Assembly: GCA_028279365.1 (NCBI GenBank)
Contig: JANQNX010000013.1
Span: 124,001 to 188,000 of the forward strand
DNA from: Gammaproteobacteria bacterium
GTDB taxonomy: Bacteria; Pseudomonadota; Gammaproteobacteria; Eutrophobiales; Eutrophobiaceae
Length of the DNA stretch: 64,000 nt
Reading direction: 5' to 3'
The notes below the pieces were generated by a model. It was not told the DNA's origin and ran no database searches. It saw only the letters and a program-made list of their open reading frames with translations. Position numbers and translations under genes: made by a program. This document shows positions 19,363-29,553 of the stretch, piece after piece (the stretch's first letter is position 1; every line of letters starts with the position of its first letter).

Positions 19363-21618
19363 ATGCCTGATTCGCTGAGTTTTAATTTCGAGCAAAACGA
19401 ACAACGACCCTTACAGGACTACACCGAAAAAGCCTATCTCGACTATTCGATGTATGTGATTTTGGACCGTGCTTTGCCGCATATCGGTGACGGATTGAAA
19501 CCGGTTCAGCGACGGATTATTTATGCCATGTCGGAACTGGGTCTGAAAGCCAGCGCCAAGTATAAAAAGTCAGCCCGCACGGTGGGTGACGTGATTGGTA
19601 AATTTCATCCGCATGGTGATTCGGCCTGTTATGAAGCGATGGTATTGATGGCTCAGGATTTTTCTTATCGTTACCCGTTGATAGATGGACAAGGTAACTG
19701 GGGGTCAATGGATGATCCCAAATCGTTTGCCGCTATGCGTTACACCGAGTCAAAACTTACCGCCTATTCGGATCTATTACTTAGCGAAGCAAATCAAGGA
19801 ACGGTTGACTGGGTGCCTAACTTTGACGGCACATTGGAGGAACCAAAACTATTACCGGCAAGGTTGCCAAACTTATTACTGAACGGCACTACTGGCATTG
19901 CGGTTGGTATGGCGACTGATATTCCGCCGCATAACCTGACAGAAGTTGCCAGCGCCTGTATTCGCTTACTTGAAGCGCCGAAGAGTACCGTGGCTGAATT
20001 GTGTGAACACATCAAGGCACCCGATTTTCCCACCAATGCTGAAATTATTACCGACAAAAAAGCGATCCATGAGATGTATGAAACCGGAAACGGTTCGATT
20101 CGTATGCGCGCAACCTGGGAAAAGGAAGACGGGAATATTATTGTCACGGCATTGCCATACCAAAGTTCAGGTAGCAAAGTCCTTGAACAGATTGCTGCCC
20201 AGATGCAGGCAAAAAAATTACCGATGTTGGATGACTTACGCGATGAGTCCGATCATGAAAACCCAACCCGTTTGGTGTTGATACCGCGTTCTAACAGGGT
20301 AGACCTGCAACAATTGATGCTGCATTTATTTGCGACGACGGATTTGGAACGCAGCTATCGCGTCAATATGAATATTATTGGTCTGAATGGTCGTCCGCAG
20401 GTGATGAATCTTCGCACGATACTCAAACAATGGCTTGAGTATCGGACCGAGACAGTGTGTCGCCGCTTGCAACATCGACTCGATAAAGTGCTCGCACAAA
20501 TTCATGTGCTTGAAGGTCTGATGATCGCCTATTTGAATATCGATGAGGTGATTCAGATTATTCGCGAGGAGGACAAACCCAAAGACGTGTTGATGAAACG
20601 TTTCAAATTAAGCGATATTCAGGCTGATGCCATTCTTGATCTTCGGTTACGCAAATTGGCAAAGCTGGAAGAAATCAAGATTAAAGGCGAATTGGATGAA
20701 TTGAATGCAGAAAGCAAACAGTTAAATACCACCCTGGGTTCACAACAGCGTTTAAAGACCTTGGTAAAAAAGGAAATTCAGGCCGATGCCAAAGAATATG
20801 GCGATAAACGACAATCACCGATAAAGCAGGTAGAAGAAGCAAAGGCGATCGATGAAAACAGCTTGATTCCGACCGAGCCGATAACGATTGTTTTGTCAGA
20901 TAAAGGTTGGGTACGCGCTGCGAAAGGGCATGAAGTTGATCCACTGTCATTAAACTATAAAAGCGGTGATAGTTTTAAACAGGCAAGTCTCGGCAGGAGC
21001 AATCAACAAGCCGTCTTCCTTGACTCAAGTGGGCGCTGCTATTCCTTACCCGCACATTCCTTACCTTCTGCACGAAGTTTAGGTGAACCAGTATCGGCCA
21101 GATTGACGCCACCCGACGGGGTAACGTTTGAAGGTGTGATGGCTGGCGATCCAGATTCATTGTATTTAGTCGGTACCGAGGCCGGATACGGTTTCATGTT
21201 AAAACTGGAAGATGTGTATACCAAGAACAGAAATGGAAAGGCGGTAATTTCTGTGACTGCCGGATGTAACGTCCTGGCACCGTCCAGGGTCAACGATCCA
21301 GAACTGGATTGGGTGGCAGCGGTAAGTAATATTGGTCGTATGTTGATGTTTCCAATTACTGAATTGACTGTGCTTTCAAAAGGAAAAGGGCTAAAGATCA
21401 TTCAAATACCGTCGGCAAAATTGAAGACCCGCGAAGAATATGTGGTGGCATTAACTGCAATGGCTGAGACTGATAAGCTGGTCATTTATTCCGGAAAAAA
21501 ACACATGACTATGCCGACGGACAGACAGGAATATTACATCGGAGAGCGAGGACGGCGAGGTAATATGCTTCCCAACGGTTATCGAAAGGTCAGTCGTATT
21601 GAAGCAGTATCGGCATAG
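19363..21618 (+). CDS. parC: DNA topoisomerase IV subunit A
   Basis: This 751-residue breakage-reunion subunit pairs with ParE. The active Tyr is Y127 in AMRYTES. The quinolone-resistance region reads [13 protein letters not shown], with S87 and E91 matching the wild-type E. coli S80 and E84, so no target mutation is present. The C-terminal region (about 500-751) is a beta-pinwheel of ParC size, shorter than in GyrA and without a GyrA box. The stop is followed after 12 bases by three glucosylglycerate genes in the same direction, so parC may be their first gene. Confidence 0.97.
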   Translation: MPDSLSFNFEQNEQRPLQDYTEKAYLDYSMYVILDRALPHIGDGLKPVQRRIIYAMSELGLKASAKYKKSARTVGDVIGKFHPHGDSACYEAMVLMAQDFSYRYPLIDGQGNWGSMDDPKSFAAMRYTESKLTAYSDLLLSEANQGTVDWVPNFDGTLEEPKLLPARLPNLLLNGTTGIAVGMATDIPPHNLTEVASACIRLLEAPKSTVAELCEHIKAPDFPTNAEIITDKKAIHEMYETGNGSIRMRATWEKEDGNIIVTALPYQSSGSKVLEQIAAQMQAKKLPMLDDLRDESDHENPTRLVLIPRSNRVDLQQLMLHLFATTDLERSYRVNMNIIGLNGRPQVMNLRTILKQWLEYRTETVCRRLQHRLDKVLAQIHVLEGLMIAYLNIDEVIQIIREEDKPKDVLMKRFKLSDIQADAILDLRLRKLAKLEEIKIKGELDELNAESKQLNTTLGSQQRLKTLVKKEIQADAKEYGDKRQSPIKQVEEAKAIDENSLIPTEPITIVLSDKGWVRAAKGHEVDPLSLNYKSGDSFKQASLGRSNQQAVFLDSSGRCYSLPAHSLPSARSLGEPVSARLTPPDGVTFEGVMAGDPDSLYLVGTEAGYGFMLKLEDVYTKNRNGKAVISVTAGCNVLAPSRVNDPELDWVAAVSNIGRMLMFPITELTVLSKGKGLKIIQIPSAKLKTREEYVVALTAMAETDKLVIYSGKKHMTMPTDRQEYYIGERGRRGNMLPNGYRKVSRIEAVSA

Positions 21619-21630
21619 TATCGTACTTTT

Positions 21631-22434
21631 TTGAATTCACTCTTAAGCCAAGTGGCGCTATCGAACCCTGTTATCATTACCGACCTGGACGGTACCTTAC
21701 TCGATCATTACAGCTATCAATACGATGCAGCATTGCCTGCATTAGCGCTGATTAAACAGCGACAAATTCCACTGATCTTAAACAGCAGTAAAACCGCCAG
21801 CGAAATTAAATCCTTGAGAGAAGCGCTGAATAATTCCTTTCCTTTTGTGGTAGAAAACGGTGCCGGGATTTATTTACCCGACGATACACAAAATGAATTA
21901 ATTGCGTTTGGGATCGAACGTAAAACGATCCTGGATAAACTCCGATCATACAGACAACAAAATAACCAGGACTATATCGGTTTTAATGACATGACGGTGG
22001 AGCAATTAATTGAATACACAGGTCTTGAACAACATCAGGCAAAAGCGGCACTCGCCAGAGACTTTACCGAACCGTTACTATGGCAAGCTGATGAAGCAAA
22101 ACTGGATTTATTTAAACAACAATTAGCACGACTGGATTTAACCGTTACGCAAGGCGGGCGTTTCTTGTCGGTGTCAGGCATGGTGGATAAAGGTCAGGCA
22201 CTTTGTTGGCTACGTCGATACTACACTGATGTTTTTGATGCGGAGGTGACGATGATTGCCCTGGGTGATAGCCACAATGATGTGCCCATGCTGGAAGCTG
22301 CAGACATTGCCATCGTCGTGCGTTCGCCGGTGCATGATTTACCTGAGTTATCGAGACAGGATGCGATTGTTACACAGGATTTCGGTCCTGCTGGTTGGAA
22401 TGATAGCATTATGAGTCTTTTACAAGGGGTATAA
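21631..22434 (+). CDS. gpgP: Glucosyl-/mannosyl-3-phosphoglycerate phosphatase (HAD-IIB)
   Basis: The 267-residue HAD phosphatase of the mannosyl-3-phosphoglycerate phosphatase family has motif I DLDGTLLD (D18, D20), motif II LNSSKT near 50, and motif IV ALGDSHNDVPMLEAAD near 210-225. Its neighbour makes glucosyl-3-phosphoglycerate, so the product here should be glucosylglycerate. The start is a TTG 12 bases after parC with no evident Shine-Dalgarno; a GTG at codon 8 is an alternative. YedP-like members share the family, but the synthase next door decides the role. The exact sugar preference is inferred. Confidence 0.85.
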   Translation: MNSLLSQVALSNPVIITDLDGTLLDHYSYQYDAALPALALIKQRQIPLILNSSKTASEIKSLREALNNSFPFVVENGAGIYLPDDTQNELIAFGIERKTILDKLRSYRQQNNQDYIGFNDMTVEQLIEYTGLEQHQAKAALARDFTEPLLWQADEAKLDLFKQQLARLDLTVTQGGRFLSVSGMVDKGQALCWLRRYYTDVFDAEVTMIALGDSHNDVPMLEAADIAIVVRSPVHDLPELSRQDAIVTQDFGPAGWNDSIMSLLQGV

Positions 22435-22447
22435 ACAGGATTAAGGT

Positions 22448-23674
22448 ATGGCTGATTTTTATCAAAATGGTGTAATTACCACCTTACATAACCTGACCGA
22501 TCGTTCGATTGAGGATCTGGAACAGGAACTTGTTCGCTTTTCCCGTGTACGACCCATGTCATTGGTATTACCCTGTCTCTATTCTGAACTGGAAGGGCCG
22601 GCACTGAGTAATATTGTTGATGAACTTTGCAAAGTGCCTTACTTATCCGAGATCGTCATTGGTTTGGATCGGGCAACGAAACAGGAATATGAACACGCGC
22701 TGGAATTTTTCTCACGCTTACCGCAACAACACGTCGTGCTCTGGAATGACGGCCCGCGTCTGCAACAAATCGATCAGCGCCTGAAACAACACGATTTGGA
22801 ACCAAAACAACTGGGTAAGGGGCGCAATGTCTGGTACTGCCTGGGTTATGTTAATGCCTCAGGGAAAAGTAAATCAGTCGCGTTGCATGATTGTGATATT
22901 ACGACCTATAAACGTGATCTGTTAGCGCGATTGATCTACCCGGTAGCCAATCCGAATTTTAATTATCAGTTTTGCAAAGGCTATTACGCCAGGATAGCTG
23001 GCGGATCAATTAATGGCCGTGTCTGTCGATTACTGGTGACACCGTTATTGAGGGCCTTAAAGAAGGTGTTCCCGACTGATAGTTTTATTGAGTATCTTGA
23101 TAGTTATCGCTATTCATTGGCGGGGGAATTTTCCATGCGCACCGATGTGATTAATGACATCCGTATTCCCAGTGACTGGGGGCTGGAGATTGGGGTGTTA
23201 TCTGAAATGAAACGCAATTACTCGACCAATCGCTTATGTCAGGTCGACATTGCTGATCAATATGACCATAAACATCAGGACTTATCTGCGGATAATGATG
23301 ATCAGGGACTGTCCAAGATGTCGATCGATATAAGTAAGGCCATATTCAGAAAGCTGGCGACTACCGGACTGGTGTTTAGCAATGAACAATTCCGCACCAT
23401 TAAGGCGACCTATTATCGGATCGCACTGGATTTTATCGAGACTTATAACAACGATGCGGAAATGAATGGCTTAAAGCTGGATATTCATGAAGAAGAACAG
23501 GCAGTCGAGCTGTTTGCTGAGAACATTATGAAAGCCGGTATGCATTTTCTTGATAACCCGATGGAAACTCCATTCATTTCCAGTTGGACACGAGTCAATA
23601 GCGCACTTCCAACATTGGCCGAGGACTTTCTGTCTGCGGTTGCTGCCGATCATGATGAATTCCAGAAACGCTGA
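22448..23674 (+). CDS. gpgS: Glucosyl-3-phosphoglycerate synthase (GT81)
   Basis: The 408-residue retaining glycosyltransferase transfers glucose from an NDP-glucose to 3-phosphoglycerate. The metal-binding DxD is D148-C-D150 in [24 protein letters not shown] near 42-53, [12 protein letters not shown] and the acceptor-side segment [27 protein letters not shown] match the GpgS family. It has about 80 residues more than mycobacterial GpgS, mostly in the C-terminal half. It lies 13 bases after the phosphatase and shares one base (TGATG) with the next start, so all three genes are co-translated. Glucosylglycerate is a compatible solute linked to salt stress and nitrogen limitation. Confidence 0.9.
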   Translation: MADFYQNGVITTLHNLTDRSIEDLEQELVRFSRVRPMSLVLPCLYSELEGPALSNIVDELCKVPYLSEIVIGLDRATKQEYEHALEFFSRLPQQHVVLWNDGPRLQQIDQRLKQHDLEPKQLGKGRNVWYCLGYVNASGKSKSVALHDCDITTYKRDLLARLIYPVANPNFNYQFCKGYYARIAGGSINGRVCRLLVTPLLRALKKVFPTDSFIEYLDSYRYSLAGEFSMRTDVINDIRIPSDWGLEIGVLSEMKRNYSTNRLCQVDIADQYDHKHQDLSADNDDQGLSKMSIDISKAIFRKLATTGLVFSNEQFRTIKATYYRIALDFIETYNNDAEMNGLKLDIHEEEQAVELFAENIMKAGMHFLDNPMETPFISSWTRVNSALPTLAEDFLSAVAADHDEFQKR

Positions 23675-25410
23675 TGGATGATAAAACTCATATCGAAGAA
23701 CTAAAATCACGTGTCATCAATCACGTCGAACAGATCTACCCGCATGTAGATTCTGAAAGCGTGGCTAATTCACTGCTGCAAGCGATTAATCTGTCTCCGG
23801 ATTTAACTGCGCCGGAACAGCATAAGAACCACTGGGATGAATCGGATGTGGCAGTGATCACTTATGGCAACAGCTTTTTTTCGAAAGACGAAGTGCCGCT
23901 GCAGACCCTGCATCAATTTCTGAATAAACATTTAAAAGATGTCATCAGTATTGTGCATATTTTGCCTTTCTTTCCATTTAGTTCTGATGACGGTTTTGCC
24001 GTGCTTGATTACACCCAGGTGAATGACGCCTATGGTGGCTGGAGCGATGTGATCAAGATTGCTGACGATTATAAATTGATGTCTGATTTAGTGATTAATC
24101 ATTGTTCCGGTAGAAGTCGCTGGTTTGAACAGTTTAAGGCGAGTGAGAAACCCGGTAAGGATTACTTTTTTGTTGCTGATCCGGATGAAGATTTAACAGC
24201 GGTGGTGCGCCCGCGGACCAGCCCGTTATTGCGAGAGGTGCCGACCCCTGAAGGCAATAAACATGTTTGGTGTACATTCAGCCATGACCAACCTGATCTC
24301 AATTTTTCCAACCCGGATGTGCTATTGGAGTTTGTTAATATCATTCGTTTATATCTTGAGAGGGGCGTGAGGGTATTCCGGCTGGATGCCATCGCTTTCT
24401 TATGGAAACAACCGGGTAGCAGTTGTATTAACTTGCCGCAGACCCATGAAATTGTGCGTTTGCTACGCACATTGATTGAACACCATACCCACGACGCGAT
24501 TATTATTACGGAAACGAATATCCCTAATCGTGAAAATCTGGCGTATTTTGGTAACGCCAACGAAGCCCATGTCATTTATAACTTTCCATTACCACCGTTA
24601 CTCGTCAATACGTTGCTGACGGGTAGCAGTCGTTATTTAAAAAACTGGCTAATGAGTATGCCACCGGCAATGATGGGCACGACCTATCTGAATTTTATTG
24701 CTTCACATGACGGCATCGGCTTACGACCGGTGGAAGGCTTGTTGAGTGAAGACGAAATTAATGACCTGGTTGCAACGATGGAGTCGTTTGGAGGGCAAAT
24801 CTCATGGCGGGCGCTCGATGGTGGTAACAAGCCTTATGAGATCAATATTTCCCTGTATGACGCGTTTAAGGGTTCGATTGCCAGTGGTCCGGATGAATGG
24901 CAGCTACAACGATTTCTTTGCGCGCATACCATCATGCTTGCGCTGGAGGGTATCCCTGCATTTTATATTCACAGCTTGATTGCGACTGAAAACAGCTACG
25001 AGAAATTTAAGCATACTAATAATAACCGTTCGATAAATCGGCATAACTGGGATGTGGCAGAGCTTGAACAATTGCTAGCTGGAGAGACCCATCACCGAAG
25101 TGTGTTACTGGAATTGAAAAGACTAATAGGTATTCGTAAACAACATCCGGCTTTTCATCCCAACGCTACGCAATTCACATTGCATCTGGGTGATGAGATC
25201 GTCGCTTTCTGGCGGCAAAACCGTACTCGTGATCAAAGCATTTTTTCGATCAGTAATATTACCGATCAGCCTCAGACCATTTTACTGGCGGATATCAACC
25301 TGACTGTTACCGATAGCTGGAGAGATCTTATCAGCGGCCAGTGTTTAACCGATCAGGAGGTTGATTTTACGCTTTCTCCCTATCAAACTATCTGGCTTAG
25401 CAATAGGTAA
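23674..25410 (+). CDS. GH13_18 sugar phosphorylase, probably glucosylglycerate phosphorylase
   Basis: This 578-residue (beta/alpha)8 enzyme belongs to the sucrose phosphorylase subfamily of GH13. The nucleophile is D238 (VFRLDAIAF), the acid/base is E280 (IIITETNIP), and the transition-state stabiliser is D346 (FIASHDGIG). [17 protein letters not shown] near 97-113 is typical of the subfamily, which includes sucrose, sucrose-6-phosphate and glucosylglycerate phosphorylases. Directly coupled to gpgS and gpgP, the likely reaction is glucosylglycerate plus phosphate to glucose-1-phosphate plus glycerate, letting the cell recover carbon when osmolarity falls. Sucrose phosphorolysis is the main alternative. 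It is cytoplasmic, with no signal peptide. Confidence 0.85.
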   Translation: MDDKTHIEELKSRVINHVEQIYPHVDSESVANSLLQAINLSPDLTAPEQHKNHWDESDVAVITYGNSFFSKDEVPLQTLHQFLNKHLKDVISIVHILPFFPFSSDDGFAVLDYTQVNDAYGGWSDVIKIADDYKLMSDLVINHCSGRSRWFEQFKASEKPGKDYFFVADPDEDLTAVVRPRTSPLLREVPTPEGNKHVWCTFSHDQPDLNFSNPDVLLEFVNIIRLYLERGVRVFRLDAIAFLWKQPGSSCINLPQTHEIVRLLRTLIEHHTHDAIIITETNIPNRENLAYFGNANEAHVIYNFPLPPLLVNTLLTGSSRYLKNWLMSMPPAMMGTTYLNFIASHDGIGLRPVEGLLSEDEINDLVATMESFGGQISWRALDGGNKPYEINISLYDAFKGSIASGPDEWQLQRFLCAHTIMLALEGIPAFYIHSLIATENSYEKFKHTNNNRSINRHNWDVAELEQLLAGETHHRSVLLELKRLIGIRKQHPAFHPNATQFTLHLGDEIVAFWRQNRTRDQSIFSISNITDQPQTILLADINLTVTDSWRDLISGQCLTDQEVDFTLSPYQTIWLSNR

Positions 25411-25523
25411 TTTCGGTAAAAAAAACAGGAAATTTTCCCATAGCTATCTTCTATAAAAGGTGTAAATTGGAGATGTTAAAGAGCGTATTTTGTTGCGTTT
25501 TGCTTCAATAGAAACAAACGCAA

Positions 25524-26552
25524 TTGGGGGACAAAGCAGCTGGTATGAAGGGTGAAAACGACCTGGCGCAGGTTTATGCGGTCGATATTTCAGAAGAATA
25601 CCGTCATAAAATACGGTGTTTCATGCACTTTTTGTGTGCCGGACTGGTTGTCCCGTTTCTTATTATTCATGCTTACGAGCAGCATTATTTACACGTCTGC
25701 CTGATTTTTCTCTTCTTTATTATTAATTGCATCGACGCGGTTAGTTATTACAACAGGGCACGTTTCGTTTTTTCGCCTTATCTCTCTTATGCAATTTATT
25801 TTATCTACATGAATTATGGTCTGTTTAGCTTTGGTGTTTTTATCAGCTATTGGTCATACCCGTTACTGTTTGTCTGTCATTTTTCATTGCCAAGAAAACA
25901 TGCTGCATTCATGACCTGGTTTTATATCGTCACAATGAGTATTACCAGTTATTATGCATTGGGATTTGATATTACCTTGCGCTTTGTTATTACCATGATA
26001 CTGGTCAATATTGCCGCCTCGGTGATGATATTGATCCAGATAGAACAGCAAAAAAACCTGATTAATCTGGCTTTACTGGATCCCCTGACTGGTGCAAACA
26101 ATCGACGGTTTATGAAAGAGTCGTTTGAAAGTGCCGCTGAGAGAGTCAGGAGAGGCTATGGTCAGAGCAGTATCGTTGCCGTTGACCTTGATCATTTTAA
26201 GGCGATTAACGATAACTATGGACATGATGTCGGTGATCGTGTTCTGGTCGAATTGACCGAATTAATTAAGAGTCGCCTTAGAAAAATTGATATGGTGTAT
26301 CGCGCCGGTGGTGAAGAATTTTTGATATTGCTAGGTGATGCCGAAAAACATGGTGCGATTTCTTTTGCCGAGGACCTACGACAACAAGTCGTGGACAGGA
26401 TATTCCATAACGACATTAAATTGACCATCAGCGCCGGTGTGGCTGAGTTCGATATTAAAAAAGATATCGATGCCTGGTTAAAACAGGCGGATGACTTTCT
26501 TTATGAAGCGAAAGAACGTGGCAGGAACTGCGTCATGCCGATGCTGGCCTGA
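25524..26552 (+). CDS. Membrane-bound diguanylate cyclase
   Basis: The 342-residue protein has six hydrophobic helices in residues 30-180 and a GGDEF domain at about 185-340. The active-site motif is GGEEF (RAGGEEFLILLGD), competent for c-di-GMP synthesis, and the product-inhibition motif RxxD (RKID) lies exactly five residues before it. VDLDHFKAINDNYGHDVGD is intact. The start is uncertain: TTG at 25524 or ATG at 25545, neither with an ideal Shine-Dalgarno. The membrane part matches no sensor family I know. An EAL gene follows in the same direction after 242 bp. Confidence 0.92.
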   Translation: MGDKAAGMKGENDLAQVYAVDISEEYRHKIRCFMHFLCAGLVVPFLIIHAYEQHYLHVCLIFLFFIINCIDAVSYYNRARFVFSPYLSYAIYFIYMNYGLFSFGVFISYWSYPLLFVCHFSLPRKHAAFMTWFYIVTMSITSYYALGFDITLRFVITMILVNIAASVMILIQIEQQKNLINLALLDPLTGANNRRFMKESFESAAERVRRGYGQSSIVAVDLDHFKAINDNYGHDVGDRVLVELTELIKSRLRKIDMVYRAGGEEFLILLGDAEKHGAISFAEDLRQQVVDRIFHNDIKLTISAGVAEFDIKKDIDAWLKQADDFLYEAKERGRNCVMPMLA

Positions 26553-26676
26553 CCCAGGCTATTGCTTCACGGACGCTGGCAATATCACTTCCGTTCGTAA
26601 TATTTAGGTAACGCAAAACTTTTCCTTTTCGTAACCAGGCCGGTGAATCGTTTATCCAGTTCTCACTGGTCGCTTT
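26533..26676 (-). pseudogene. Possible remnant reading frame, no start codon
   Basis: The reverse strand has 47 sense codons ending in TGA at 26533, with protein-like content (SENWINDSPAWLRKGKV, then ITNGSDIASVREAIAWVRP). It opens directly after TAG and has no usable early start. It fills most of the 242-bp gap between the two c-di-GMP genes and overlaps 20 bp of the cyclase 3' end. It may be the tail of a deleted gene. I recognise no family. The rest of 26677-26794 shows only the EAL upstream region. Confidence 0.25.
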
Positions 26677-26794
26677 CTATCAGGCTCAAATCACTACAAA
26701 AAATCAGATTTTTCAGAAATTAGTCTAAAGAATTATGAAAATGACACGATAACCTGAAACAACAGAACAATGCTAAAAGACAGGAAAGCCTAGC

Positions 26795-27577
26795 GTGAAT
26801 AATCTAAGTCAGCTTCAAGTGCCTAGTTGTAATAGTTGTAGAAATGCCGAGCCATTAGGGTTTTCCATTTCGATGGCTTTTCAACCAATTGTTAACGTCA
26901 TAACACAACAGGTATTTGCACAGGAAGCCCTGGTGCGTGGGACTAATCAGGAACCGGCCAGTACCATATTTGAGCAAGTCAACAATGACAATTTATATAA
27001 GTTTGATCAGACCTGCCGAGTTACTGCAATTGATTTCGCCTCACGTTTGAATATAGACAGCTATGTCAGTATCAACTTCATGCCTAATGCCATTTATCAA
27101 TCGGAGTCTTGCATCAGGACAACGATAGTCGCGGCAAAAAAATATCAGTTTCCGATCAACAAAATCATGTTTGAAATTACCGAAAGCGAGAAAATTAAAA
27201 ACACGGGTAAATTGAAGGAGATTGTTGATCACTATAAGTCTTTGGGTTTCGTGACAGCAATTGATGATTTTGGCGCGGGATTTTCCGGTTTGAATTTACT
27301 GGCAGATATACAAACGGACTTTATTAAACTCGATTTGGCACTGGTCAGAAACATTCATCTCGATAAAAACCGGTTGGCGATTGTAAAAGGCATCATGACG
27401 TTTTGTAACGATCTGAATATCAGAGTCATTGCTGAAGGAATTGAATGTTATGAAGAACTTGAAGTCCTGAAAGACGAGGGCATTGAATTATTTCAAGGCT
27501 ATTATTTCGCGAAACCGGCATTTGAGGCTATCGCCTCGATTCCACCCGAAGTATTTTTATCCCGAACTGCAGCTTAA
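26795..27577 (+). CDS. EAL-domain c-di-GMP phosphodiesterase
   Basis: The 260-residue protein is nearly all EAL domain. The catalytic set looks complete: E44-A-L-V-R48, N in SINFMP, E127/E130 in FEITE, D157-D158 in IDDFGAG, K178 in FIKLD, E214/E217 in AEGIE, and Q234 in FQGYYFAKP. It should hydrolyse c-di-GMP to pGpG. A short N-terminal stretch has CNSC (C12, C15), which could bind a metal or sense redox. It starts at GTG with an AGGAAAG Shine-Dalgarno about seven bases upstream. The neighbouring cyclase makes the molecule this enzyme degrades. Confidence 0.93.
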   Translation: MNNLSQLQVPSCNSCRNAEPLGFSISMAFQPIVNVITQQVFAQEALVRGTNQEPASTIFEQVNNDNLYKFDQTCRVTAIDFASRLNIDSYVSINFMPNAIYQSESCIRTTIVAAKKYQFPINKIMFEITESEKIKNTGKLKEIVDHYKSLGFVTAIDDFGAGFSGLNLLADIQTDFIKLDLALVRNIHLDKNRLAIVKGIMTFCNDLNIRVIAEGIECYEELEVLKDEGIELFQGYYFAKPAFEAIASIPPEVFLSRTAA

Positions 27578-27593
27578 TGCAGACGGTTTATAA

Positions 27594-28364
27594 TTAGTCT
27601 ACGGCGTGATAGCCGCAGTCCACGTAATGGGTTTCGCCGGTGATGGCAGCTGCCTTATCAGACGCCAGGAATGCTGCCAGTGATCCAATGTCATCAATAT
27701 CGAGCGATTTTTTTAACGGTGCTTTTTCTATTGCTAATTCCAGTAATTGATTAAATTCCGCCAGGCCCGATGCCGCCCGGGTAGCAACAGGACCGGCAGA
27801 GATGGCATTAACACGTATGCTTTTACCGCCTAATTCTCTGGCCAGGTATCTGACGCTGCTTTCCAATCCAGATTTCACCGGGCCCATTAAATTATAGTTT
27901 GCAACGGCACGTTCGGCGCCGAGATAAGTCATGGTAAGTATACTACCGCCCGAACTCATCAGCGGTTCTGCTCTCGAGGCTAAATCAATTAGCGAATAGC
28001 AGGATATTTCCATTGCCTGCAGAAAGCCTTCACGCGATGCATCGGTTAATCGGCCATGCAGATCGTTAAGTGGCGCAAAGGCAATTGAATGAATCAGGAA
28101 ATCGAGCCGCCCCCACTGCTGCTCAATAGCATCAAATAATGCGTCGATCTGCTCGGCATCACAGACGTTACAAGGTAAAAAGATATCGGTGTTCAGTCCT
28201 TCTGTGAGTGGCTCTACATGAGGTTTGGCCTTATCATTCAGGTAGGTAATCGCTAAAGACGCATCAAGTTCAGACAAGGCGCGGGCACAGCCATAAGCCA
28301 GGGATTGGTCGTTAGCAATACCGATAATCAGGCCTTTTTTGTTTTCCATCGTAAATTTAGACAT
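27594..28364 (-). CDS. FabI-type enoyl-ACP/enoyl-CoA reductase
   Basis: The 256-residue short-chain dehydrogenase of the FabI clade has an N-terminal GIANDQSLAYG cofactor loop, SIAFAPLNDLHG, TYLGAERAVANYNLMGPVK containing the Tyr-x6-Lys active pair, and RVNAISAGPVATRAASG. FabI reduces the double bond in the last step of fatty acid elongation using NADH. Here it is the last gene of an operon with a MaoC-Pta fusion and acetate kinase, so it may be a second reductase acting on enoyl-CoA or ACP in an anaerobic acyl pathway and not the housekeeping FabI. It begins 22 bases after ackA. Confidence 0.87.
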   Translation of the reverse strand: MSKFTMENKKGLIIGIANDQSLAYGCARALSELDASLAITYLNDKAKPHVEPLTEGLNTDIFLPCNVCDAEQIDALFDAIEQQWGRLDFLIHSIAFAPLNDLHGRLTDASREGFLQAMEISCYSLIDLASRAEPLMSSGGSILTMTYLGAERAVANYNLMGPVKSGLESSVRYLARELGGKSIRVNAISAGPVATRAASGLAEFNQLLELAIEKAPLKKSLDIDDIGSLAAFLASDKAAAITGETHYVDCGYHAVD

Positions 28365-28386
28365 AAGTAATAAAAGTTAGGGTTGG

Positions 28387-29553
28387 TTAATGTAAAAGTT
28401 TAAGTAAGTGTGTTGCGATAATGAATTCTTCATCTGTCGGAATGACGTTAACCTCAACCTGGCTATCGTTTCTGGAAATCGTGTGATGATGCTGATTATT
28501 ACTTCGATCAGAAACGGCGATGCCTAGCCAGGCCAGTTCGGTACAAATACGTTTCCTTATTTCAGCACAATTCTCACCGATCCCTCCGCTAAATACCAAT
28601 CGGTCCAATCCTTTTAGCATGTTGACCATGCTGCCTGCCTCCTTAACGAATCGATAGATATAAAGATTGATGGCTTCAGCCGCACTTCTATCCGGGCTAT
28701 CCAGTAATTGTTGCATATTGTTGCTGATGCCTGATACGCCGAGCAGCCCTGATTCACAATAGAGTAATTTTGCCAGTTGTTCGCTGGATAGGCTTTTTTG
28801 TTGCAATAAATAAAGTAGCACGCCAGCATCAATTGCACCGCAGCGAGTGCCCATCATCAGTCCCTCGATGGGGCTGAATCCCATGCTGCTATCAATGCTC
28901 TGTCCGTTGATCATCGCGCACAGGCTTGAACCGTTACCCAGGTGTGCGACCAATATTTTCTCATCGGATTCACAAGAAAAACTTTCATTGAGTTGCAAAG
29001 CGATGTATTCATATGACAAACCGTGAAAGCCATAGCGGCGTATGCCCTCCGTATAATATTCCTCTGGTAAGGCAAACTGGTTAACCGGCTTTTTATGCTG
29101 AGCATGAAAAGCGGTATCAAAACAGGCAACTTGTTTAATATTTTCATCGATTGCCATGACAGATTCTATGCCGGCAATATTATAGGGTTGATGATAAGGT
29201 GCTAGCGGTTCCAGTTGCTTTAACTCGACCAGGTTGTCCGGGTTGATCAAGAGCGGGGCGGTAAACTTATTGCCACCATGCACAACGCGATGACCAATAC
29301 TCAGGTTTTGATCATCACTAAAATGTTGGGAGAGGTGGTCCAGCAAAAAACGCAGCGAGGCATGGTGGTCATAGTGACTGTCGAGTTTAATGGTTTCCTT
29401 ACCATCACCGTTGCTTGAGATGAAAGTCGGTTGCAAACCGATCTTTTCAATTTGTCCGCGCTGTTGGTCTATCAGTGTATTGTTTTCAAGCTGATAAACA
29501 CGAAATTTAATACTGGAGGAGCCAGTATTGATCACTAAAATGCGTCGTTTCAT
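28387..29553 (-). CDS. ackA: Acetate kinase (acetate/propionate/butyrate kinase family)
   Basis: The 388-residue ASKHA kinase makes ATP from acyl phosphate and ADP. Motifs are NTGSSSIKFR at residues 9-18, GHRVVHGG near 87, the FDTAFHAQ active-site segment near 144, RRYGFHGLSYEYIA near 172, AHLGNGSSL near 205 and FSGGIGEN near 320. The length is slightly shorter than in E. coli AckA (400). It overlaps the upstream MaoC-Pta gene by 4 bp, so the two enzymes are made together and form the acyl-CoA to ATP route. Confidence 0.93.
   Translation of the reverse strand: MKRRILVINTGSSSIKFRVYQLENNTLIDQQRGQIEKIGLQPTFISSNGDGKETIKLDSHYDHHASLRFLLDHLSQHFSDDQNLSIGHRVVHGGNKFTAPLLINPDNLVELKQLEPLAPYHQPYNIAGIESVMAIDENIKQVACFDTAFHAQHKKPVNQFALPEEYYTEGIRRYGFHGLSYEYIALQLNESFSCESDEKILVAHLGNGSSLCAMINGQSIDSSMGFSPIEGLMMGTRCGAIDAGVLLYLLQQKSLSSEQLAKLLYCESGLLGVSGISNNMQQLLDSPDRSAAEAINLYIYRFVKEAGSMVNMLKGLDRLVFSGGIGENCAEIRKRICTELAWLGIAVSDRSNNQHHHTISRNDSQVEVNVIPTDEEFIIATHLLKLLH

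Noticed and set aside
26560..26680. Possible c-di-GMP riboswitch before the EAL gene (segment AACGCAAAAC)
   Set aside because: The conserved GEMM core and paired stems are not there; the match is to a few bases only.
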